Shown: one piece after another, positions 59,043-64,000 of the stretch
Layout of the letters: each line of letters starts with the position of its first letter
Numbering within the stretch: position 1 is the first letter of the stretch
Origin: Planobispora rosea
Lineage (GTDB): Bacteria > Actinomycetota > Actinomycetes > Streptosporangiales > Streptosporangiaceae
Reading direction: 5' to 3'
Assembly (NCBI RefSeq): GCF_014648175.1
Contig: NZ_BMQP01000001.1
Location: 186,001 to 250,000, forward strand
DNA: 64,000 bases
Notes under the pieces: model-generated
What the model was told of the DNA's origin: nothing
What the model saw: the letters and a program-made list of their open reading frames with translations, nothing else
The model's database searches: none
Program-made: the position numbers and the translations under genes

Positions 59043-59290
59043 CGTTCCATGGTGCCCCGTGCCACCGACAGAACCACACCGGGCGTGACCTCACAGGAGT
59101 CGCGGGCGGCGGAGACCGTGCGGGGCGCGGCCCCATGCGGGCGGCGGAGACCGTACCGGACACGACCCGTACGACGTGTGCGCGAGGGAGCCGTGCCGGA
59201 CGTGACCTGTACGGAAAGGCCAAAAACACCGAGCAGACGATCCAATACATCGATTGTCTGCTTTACCCGCTTTATCCTCATACTTCTTGT
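59043..59290. other. Intergenic region between lhr and the PLP decarboxylase
   Basis: There is no gene here. It includes two near-identical copies of GCGGGCGGCGGAGACCGT (about 59100 and 59138). Just before the GTG at 59291 is an AT-rich promoter-like stretch containing TATCCT (about 59274). Confidence 0.5.
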
Positions 59291-60628
59291 GTGCACAGCT
59301 ACGACGAGCGCCTGACGAGCCTGGTCTTCGACTACATGAAGGACCGGCTCTCCCTCGATCCCGTCCCCCTCGACAACCCCGGGGTGAAGGACAAGCTCGA
59401 GGCCGCCCTGACGGGGATCATCAGCCCCGGGGGCACCGACCCGGAGAAGGTCCTGGACCTGTACGCCGACCAACTGGCCCCGGCGGTCATCTCCGCCGAC
59501 AGCCCGCGCTTCCTCTCCTTCATCCCGGCGGCCCCGACCAAGGCCGCCCTGCTGTTCGACATGGTCGTCTCCTGCGCCTCGCTCCAGGGCATCTCCTGGC
59601 TGGAGGCCTCCGGCGCGATCGCCGCGGAGAACCAGGTGCTCCGCCTGCTCGCGGACCTGGCCGGAATGCCCGCGAGCGCGGGCGGCTGCTTCGTCTCGGG
59701 AGGCTCGGCGGCCAACCTGTCGGCGCTCGTCGTCGCCCGCGACACCGCCCGGCGCCGGCTCCCCGAGGGCCGCCTGCGCGTCGCGGTCAGCGATCAGGCG
59801 CACTCCTCGATCTCCAACACCCTGCGCATCATCGACGTGGACGCCCTCGTCGTCCCCTCACGGGACCACCGTCTCACCGGCACGTCCCTGCGCGCCGCTC
59901 TGGAGGCCGACCCCGACCCGTCCAACGTGATCGCCGTGGTCGCCACCTCGGGCACCACCAACGCCGGGATCATCGACGACCTCGCCGGCATCGCCGAGGT
60001 CGCCCGCGAGCGCGACCTCTGGTTCCACGTGGACGGCGCGTACGGCGGCGCGGGACTGTTCGCCCCCTCGGTCCGGCACCGCTACGCCGGGATCGAGCAC
60101 GCCGACTCCTTCATCGTGGACCCGCACAAGTGGCTGTTCGCGCCCTTCGACTGCGCGGCCCTGCTGTACCGCGAGCCCCGCCTGGCGCGGGCCGTGCACA
60201 CCCAGGACGCCTCCTACCTCGACGTCCTGCACACGGAGGGCGACGAGTGGAACCCCACCGACTACGCCTACCACCTGACCCGGCGCGCGCGGGGGCTCCC
60301 GCTCTGGTTCTCCCTGGCCGTGAACGGCACCGACGCCTACACCGAGGCCATCGAGAAGGGACTGCGGCTCGCGCGCGAGACCGCGGCCCTGATCGACCGT
60401 ACCGACCATCTGGAGCTGATCCGCGAGCCGGAGTTGTCGGCCGTGCTGTTCCGCCGTACCGGCTGGACGAGCCGGGACTATCACGACTGGTCGGAGCGGC
60501 TGCTCGCCGGGCAGATCGGCTTCGTCACGCCGACCGGCTGGGAGGGCGAGACCGTCGCGAGGTTCGCGTTCCTGCACCCGGGCACGTCCATGGAGATCGT
60601 GCGGGAGATCCTCGACACCATGGCGTGA
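59291..60628 (+). CDS. PLP-dependent decarboxylase (group II, aromatic amino acid type)
   Basis: A 445-residue pyridoxal-phosphate enzyme of the group II decarboxylase family. The Schiff-base lysine is K280 in VDPHKWLFAPFD, the cofactor stacking motif is SDQAHSS, and FHVDGAYGG contains the PLP Asp. The family covers aromatic-L-amino-acid, glutamate and diaminobutyrate decarboxylases, and some members act as aldehyde synthases. The substrate is not predictable. The start GTG 59291 begins the conserved part; a leaderless message is likely from the near TATCCT. A VOC-family gene follows in the same direction. Confidence 0.9.
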   Translation: MHSYDERLTSLVFDYMKDRLSLDPVPLDNPGVKDKLEAALTGIISPGGTDPEKVLDLYADQLAPAVISADSPRFLSFIPAAPTKAALLFDMVVSCASLQGISWLEASGAIAAENQVLRLLADLAGMPASAGGCFVSGGSAANLSALVVARDTARRRLPEGRLRVAVSDQAHSSISNTLRIIDVDALVVPSRDHRLTGTSLRAALEADPDPSNVIAVVATSGTTNAGIIDDLAGIAEVARERDLWFHVDGAYGGAGLFAPSVRHRYAGIEHADSFIVDPHKWLFAPFDCAALLYREPRLARAVHTQDASYLDVLHTEGDEWNPTDYAYHLTRRARGLPLWFSLAVNGTDAYTEAIEKGLRLARETAALIDRTDHLELIREPELSAVLFRRTGWTSRDYHDWSERLLAGQIGFVTPTGWEGETVARFAFLHPGTSMEIVREILDTMA

Positions 60629-60705
60629 CGGCACGGACAGGTTGGGTGACCGCGCCCAGGGAGATAGCTCAGACGAACGTTCGCATACTGAACGGCGGGT
60701 CAGCA

Positions 60706-61194
60706 ATGAGCATCGACTATCCGGCCATCAAGACGACACGTGAGCGGATCAGGGCGGAGCGGTTACGGGGACACCGCCCGCCGAGCAGTGCGAGGGGCCT
60801 GCACCACTTCGCTCTGATCTCCTCCGACATGGAGAAGACGATCGCCTTCTACGAGGACCTGCTGGAGTTCCCCTTGACGGAGATCGTCGAGAACCACGAC
60901 CACGAGGGTTCCAACCACTTCTTCTTCGACGTCGGCAACGGCAACCTGCTGGCCTTCTTCGACTTCCCGGGATTGGACCTCGGCCCCTATCGGGAGATCC
61001 TCGGCGGGCTCCACCACGTCGCCGTCTCGGTGGACCCCTCGACGTGGGAGCGGCTGCGGGGGAAGCTGGAGGCCGCGGGCGTGCCGCACCGGATCGAGAG
61101 CGGTGCCTCGATCCACTTCAGAGACCCCGACGGGGCCCGTCTGGAACTGCTCGCCGACCCGCTCGGTGAGATGTACGGCCTGCGCGTGCTCTGA
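60706..61194 (+). CDS. VOC-superfamily (glyoxalase/dioxygenase-like) protein
   Basis: A 162-residue VOC protein with the paired beta-alpha-beta-beta-beta modules. Metal-ligand candidates are H33/H34 in GLHHFAL, H104/H105 in GGLHHVAV, and the terminal E in LELLAD. The family includes glyoxalase I, extradiol dioxygenases and antibiotic-binding proteins. ATG 60706 lies after a palindromic CGAACGTTCG (about 60675). No partner other than the PLP decarboxylase is near, so the role is unknown. Confidence 0.88.
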   Translation: MSIDYPAIKTTRERIRAERLRGHRPPSSARGLHHFALISSDMEKTIAFYEDLLEFPLTEIVENHDHEGSNHFFFDVGNGNLLAFFDFPGLDLGPYREILGGLHHVAVSVDPSTWERLRGKLEAAGVPHRIESGASIHFRDPDGARLELLADPLGEMYGLRVL

Positions 61195-61231
61195 GGCGTC
61201 CCGGCGGGAGACCTGCGGGACGCGCGGCTCC

Positions 61232-61447
61232 TCACCGCCGGGAGGGACGCCGGCTGCGCGGTTCCCCCCTGCGGGGCGACTGCGTCCGCGTGGCGTGCCG
61301 TTCGGCGCGTTCGGCCTTCTCCTTCTGTACGGCCAGGCGCAGCTGCAGCATGAACCTGCGGCGCCTGGCGCGGCGCTCGGCCTTCTGCGAGGGGGTCAGC
61401 TTGACCGCTGAGGCGAGGAGGACGACGGCGAGGGGGAGATTCGGCAT
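61232..61447 (-). CDS. Small basic hypothetical protein
   Basis: A possible 71-residue protein with a short hydrophobic N-terminus (MPNLPLAVVLLASAVKL) followed by a long basic helix rich in Arg, Lys, Gln and Glu (SQKAERRARRRRFML). CGGAGG lies directly before the ATG. It could be a membrane-anchored small protein. Because GC-rich DNA often gives such frames, it is kept with low confidence. Confidence 0.35.
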   Translation of the reverse strand: MPNLPLAVVLLASAVKLTPSQKAERRARRRRFMLQLRLAVQKEKAERAERHATRTQSPRRGEPRSRRPSRR

Positions 61448-61592
61448 CCTCCGAGTCTCCCCCCGCGCACCGGAGAGTGCCAGGCCCACTCCGCGCCGGA
61501 TCCGTACGGAGCACCGGATCCGCGGGGGTGAGCCGGGGACGGGTGAGCCGGGAAGGGACGGCCGGGGTGCCGGAGGCCCCCATACTGGGGGC

Positions 61593-61787
61593 ATGCGCCT
61601 GTCAGAGTTCTGGAGACGGATGAAGCTGCACTTCGGCGACCCCTATGCCGAGTCGTGGGCCCGCGACTACGTGATCGCCGAACTGGACGGGCGGACGGTG
61701 GTCCAGGCCCTGGCCGACGGCATCGCGGCCAAGGACGTCTGGGAGGCGGTGTGCCGGGTGACGGACGTCGCCTCCCGGCTCCGCTGA
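61593..61787 (+). CDS. DUF3046 protein
   Basis: A 64-residue protein of the actinobacterial DUF3046 family, usually found next to recA. It starts MRLSEFWRRMKLHFG and has the conserved acidic-aromatic pattern YAESWARDYVI and DVWEAVCRVTDV. The function is unknown. The ATG lies a few bases after CATACT, compatible with a leaderless message. Confidence 0.9.
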   Translation: MRLSEFWRRMKLHFGDPYAESWARDYVIAELDGRTVVQALADGIAAKDVWEAVCRVTDVASRLR

Positions 61788-61858
61788 CCGCGACGCGGCG
61801 AGGGCCGTGCACGGGGAGGGCGGCCGATCGTCCTGAGAGACCGGAGCACCGGAGGGCG

Positions 61859-62245
61859 TCAGGCGACCGGCGCGGCGTCTGGGGCGGGCCTCAGGAGCCT
61901 GCCGACCGAGTCCGCCACATGGCCGGGGTCGTCGGTGCTCTCCTGCCCGTTGGGCGACCACAGGAAGAGCCAGCCGTCCTTGGACGGGCTGGCGAAGACG
62001 ATCGTCTGCTTGCCGCTGGTCGGATGCCACACCCACAACACGGGGTCGTCGCCGCCGAGCATGCGGCTGACCATCCCCCGGTCGGGCAACTCGGCGGCCA
62101 GGGACTCCAGATGGGCCAGACGCTGCTGGGCGAACGTGTTGGTCACGGCGGTTACCTCGGACACCTCTCGAAAATCATGTTGATCCCAGCGTTCCCCCAG
62201 GTCAGCGGGTGACACCTCGGGTACCGGAATGCCCAGGAATGTCAT
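61859..62245 (-). CDS. Conserved hypothetical protein next to recA
   Basis: A 128-residue protein with no recognised domain. It ends in a Trp-rich part (VLWVWHPTSGKQTIVFASPSKDGWLFLWSPNGQE). It could bind ligands on a beta-sandwich, but nothing catalytic is visible. The frame opens at GTG 62296; ATG 62245 is preferred. It is divergent from recA, separated by the SOS box, and might be DNA-damage responsive through that shared region. Confidence 0.6.
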   Translation of the reverse strand: MTFLGIPVPEVSPADLGERWDQHDFREVSEVTAVTNTFAQQRLAHLESLAAELPDRGMVSRMLGGDDPVLWVWHPTSGKQTIVFASPSKDGWLFLWSPNGQESTDDPGHVADSVGRLLRPAPDAAPVA

Positions 62246-62316
62246 TTCTGTGACGGGCCGGGACGCCGGGCGCGGCCCGGACGACCCGTGGAACACGTGA
62301 TGCGATTGAGGAACGA

Positions 62317-62332
62317 TCGAACAGCCGTTCGG
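62317..62332 (+). promoter_or_regulatory. SOS (LexA) box and recA promoter
   Basis: TCGAACAGCCGTTCGG matches the actinobacterial LexA consensus with GAAC-N4-GTTC. TATATT (62335-62340) immediately downstream is the likely -10 of recA. Confidence 0.85.
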
Positions 62333-62439
62333 CTATATTGGGCGTGTCAGCCCTCGTGGCGTGCTCTCCGGAAAATGTCGGTGGCACCCCGTAGCTTTCT
62401 GGCAACAGATCCGACCCGTAACCCTCCAGGGGGCTCCCA

Positions 62440-63543
62440 ATGGCAGCTAACGACCGCGAGAAGGCGCTCGAGACCGCCCTCGCTCAGATCGAGCGGCAGT
62501 TCGGCAAGGGCTCCGTCATGCGCCTCGGCGACGACGCCCGCGCGCCCATCGAAGTGATCCCCACCGGATCCATCGCCCTCGACGTGGCCCTGGGCATCGG
62601 CGGGTTCCCGCGCGGCCGCATCGTCGAGATCTACGGTCCTGAGTCCTCCGGTAAGACCACCGTCGCCCTGCACGCCGTCGCCAACGCCCAGCGCCAGGGC
62701 GGCATCGCGGCGTTCATCGACGCCGAGCACGCCCTCGACCCGGAATACGCGAAGAAGCTGGGCGTCGACACCGACGCGCTGCTGGTCTCCCAGCCCGACA
62801 CCGGTGAGCAGGCGCTGGAGATCGCCGACATGCTGATCCGGTCCGGCGCCATCGACCTTCTGGTCATCGACTCGGTCGCGGCTCTGGTTCCCAAGGCCGA
62901 GATCGAGGGCGAGATGGGCGACAGCCACGTCGGTCTCCAGGCCCGTCTGATGTCCCAGGCCCTGCGCAAGGTCGCCGGCGCGCTCAACACCACCGGCACC
63001 ACCGCGATCTTCATCAACCAGCTCCGCGAGAAGATCGGCGTCATGTTCGGCTCGCCCGAGACCACGACCGGTGGAAAGGCGCTGAAGTTCTACGCCTCGG
63101 TCCGTCTCGACGTGCGCCGGATCGAGACGCTGAAGGACGGCACCGAGCCCGTCGGCAACCGCACCCGGGTGAAGGTCGTCAAGAACAAGATGGCCCCGCC
63201 CTTCCGCCAGGCCGACTTCGACATCCTGTACGGCGTCGGCATCTCCCGCGAGGGCGGACTGATCGACATGGGTGTCGAGCACGGCTTCGTCCGCAAGTCC
63301 GGTGCCTGGTACACCTACGAGGGCGACCAGCTCGGCCAGGGCAAGGAGAACGCCCGTAACTTCCTGAAGAACCACCCCGACATGGCGAACGAGATCGAGA
63401 AGAAGATCAAGGAGAAGCTCGGCGTCGGCCCGCGCGTGGACGCGCCGGAAGCCGCGGCGCCCGCCGCCCCGGCCGCTCCCGCTCCCGCCGCCGCGCCCTC
63501 GGGCCGTGGCAAGGCCGCGGCCGCCAAGCCGGGTGACGTCTGA
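62440..63543 (+). CDS. recA: Recombinase RecA
   Basis: A 367-residue RecA with Walker A GPESSGKT at 66-73, Walker [13 protein letters not shown], the L2 loop [14 protein letters not shown] and the typical Ala/Pro-rich C-terminal tail (about 335-367). It forms the nucleoprotein filament for homologous recombination and triggers LexA autocleavage. An SOS box and -10 lie upstream, and GGAGG precedes ATG. A hairpin and recX follow, the usual arrangement. Confidence 0.98.
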   Translation: MAANDREKALETALAQIERQFGKGSVMRLGDDARAPIEVIPTGSIALDVALGIGGFPRGRIVEIYGPESSGKTTVALHAVANAQRQGGIAAFIDAEHALDPEYAKKLGVDTDALLVSQPDTGEQALEIADMLIRSGAIDLLVIDSVAALVPKAEIEGEMGDSHVGLQARLMSQALRKVAGALNTTGTTAIFINQLREKIGVMFGSPETTTGGKALKFYASVRLDVRRIETLKDGTEPVGNRTRVKVVKNKMAPPFRQADFDILYGVGISREGGLIDMGVEHGFVRKSGAWYTYEGDQLGQGKENARNFLKNHPDMANEIEKKIKEKLGVGPRVDAPEAAAPAAPAAPAPAAAPSGRGKAAAAKPGDV

Positions 63544-63556
63544 TCCGGGCTGAGCG

Positions 63557-64000
63557 GTGACGACGGGACCCGACTCCGGTCCGGCCGGTGAGGCCGGACC
63601 GCGAGACTGGGGTGCATGGCCCGACCTCCCCGAATCCGGTGGCGAAGGCCGTCGCGGCTCGGGGACCCGCGGCGGTGCGGAAGACCGGGGCCGCTCGGGG
63701 AGGAGATCCTCGGGAGGTTCCGGCAGGCGATCCCGGAGGGGAGCCGAGGGCCCTTCCCGGGGAGAGCCCGCGGACGCTCTCCCCGACGGATCCGGCGGTT
63801 CCTTCTGGGAAGGGTCCGAAGGCGTTTTCCCGGACGGGCCTGAGGGCTCCTTCCCCGGCAGGTCCGGTGAAGCTTCCTCGGACGGGCCTGAGGGCTCCTT
63901 CCCTGGCGGGTCCGGACGGCGGTCCCGGGGCGGAGCGGGGAGTTCCTCGCGGGAAGGGGCCGGGCGGCGGTCCCGGGGCGGGCCCCGGGGTTTCCTGCCG
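63557..64000 (+). CDS. recX: RecX, N-terminal part (runs off window)
   Basis: An open frame of 148 codons from GTG 63557 with no stop before the window end. It starts 14 bases after the recA stop. The visible part is a long Gly/Ser/Arg/Glu-rich disordered extension beginning VTTGPDSGPAGEAG, including a 16-residue tandem repeat (DGPEGSFPG). The conserved RecX domain is not yet reached. The assignment rests on synteny with recA and on the known N-terminal extensions of actinobacterial RecX. RecX modulates RecA filaments. Confidence 0.6.
   Translation, partial: MTTGPDSGPAGEAGPRDWGAWPDLPESGGEGRRGSGTRGGAEDRGRSGRRSSGGSGRRSRRGAEGPSRGEPADALPDGSGGSFWEGSEGVFPDGPEGSFPGRSGEASSDGPEGSFPGGSGRRSRGGAGSSSREGAGRRSRGGPRGFLP
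63577..63601 (+). terminator. recA-recX attenuating hairpin
   Basis: A perfect 10-bp stem CGGTCCGGCC/GGCCGGACCG with a 5-base loop lies 33 bases after the recA stop. It lies within the first codons of recX, so it can limit recX expression by partial termination or by hindering translation. Confidence 0.55.
63831..63903 (+). repeat. 48-bp repeat in the recX extension
   Basis: The 25-bp word starting CGGACGGGCCTGAGGGC occurs at 63831 and 63879, 48 bases apart (16 codons), and encodes DGPEGSFPG twice. Confidence 0.85.

Noticed and set aside
60670..60690. SOS box before the VOC gene (CGAACGTTCG)
   Set aside because: The LexA consensus needs GAAC-N4-GTTC. Here the half-sites abut with no spacer, so it is only a short palindrome.

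Overview
The window is high-GC actinobacterial DNA, most likely from a Streptosporangiaceae-type organism (Streptosporangium or Nonomuraea-like). This rests on codon use, the many GTG starts and leaderless promoters, and the gene order dapA - rnj - ftsK - HTH - rimO - pgsA - pncC/cinA - clgR - nei - lhr - DUF3046 - recA - recX, which is a conserved housekeeping backbone in Streptomyces and its relatives. No tRNA, rRNA or CRISPR array was seen.

Layout. 1-6.2 kb: an APH-fold kinase, a MarR regulator with an NTF2-like partner, a peroxiredoxin, two unusual regulators each made of two GntR winged helices, a small Cys-containing orphan, radC, and a GntR/UTRA regulator. 6.5-9.3 kb: dapA and RNase J. 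9.5-15.4 kb: a pectin/uronate island (kduI, kduD, an IclR regulator, a tautomerase, a sodium:solute symporter and a secreted PL3 pectate lyase with a ricin-type lectin domain). Its promoters share one 15-bp operator. 15.5-23.8 kb: backbone from ftsK to nei, plus an Rrf2 regulator. 23.9-32.1 kb: a sugar ABC importer with a GH3 hexosaminidase, bracketed by two paralogous ROK regulators and followed by a D-Ala-D-Ala dipeptidase, which suggests salvage of cell-wall or chitin fragments.

32.2-42.9 kb: a compact, probably uncharacterised biosynthetic cluster. Leftward it encodes a carrier protein, a free-standing condensation domain and a dimethylformamidase-like protein. Rightward it encodes an AMP-forming ligase, a second condensation domain, a second carrier protein, and E1-alpha, E1-beta and E2 of a 2-oxoacid dehydrogenase-like complex. 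The parts suggest that an acyl unit made on thiamine diphosphate and lipoate is handed to a carrier protein and then condensed. Two of the genes carry in-frame tandem copies of the same 24-bp palindromic core, which looks like a mobile mini-repeat living inside coding sequence.

43.1-53.3 kb: an ATPase-GNAT?-HTH regulator, then a TetR-controlled oxidative cluster (FAD monooxygenase, MFS pump fused to an SRPBCC domain, carotenoid/stilbene oxygenase, two membrane proteins and a Tat-type multicopper oxidase). It ends at a truncated ISL3 transposase that abuts lhr. 54.2-64 kb: backbone again (lhr, a PLP decarboxylase, a VOC protein, DUF3046, recA with an SOS box, and the start of recX with a long disordered N-terminus that runs off the window). 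The backbone therefore appears to be interrupted twice, by the pectin island between rnj and ftsK and by about 30 kb between nei and lhr.
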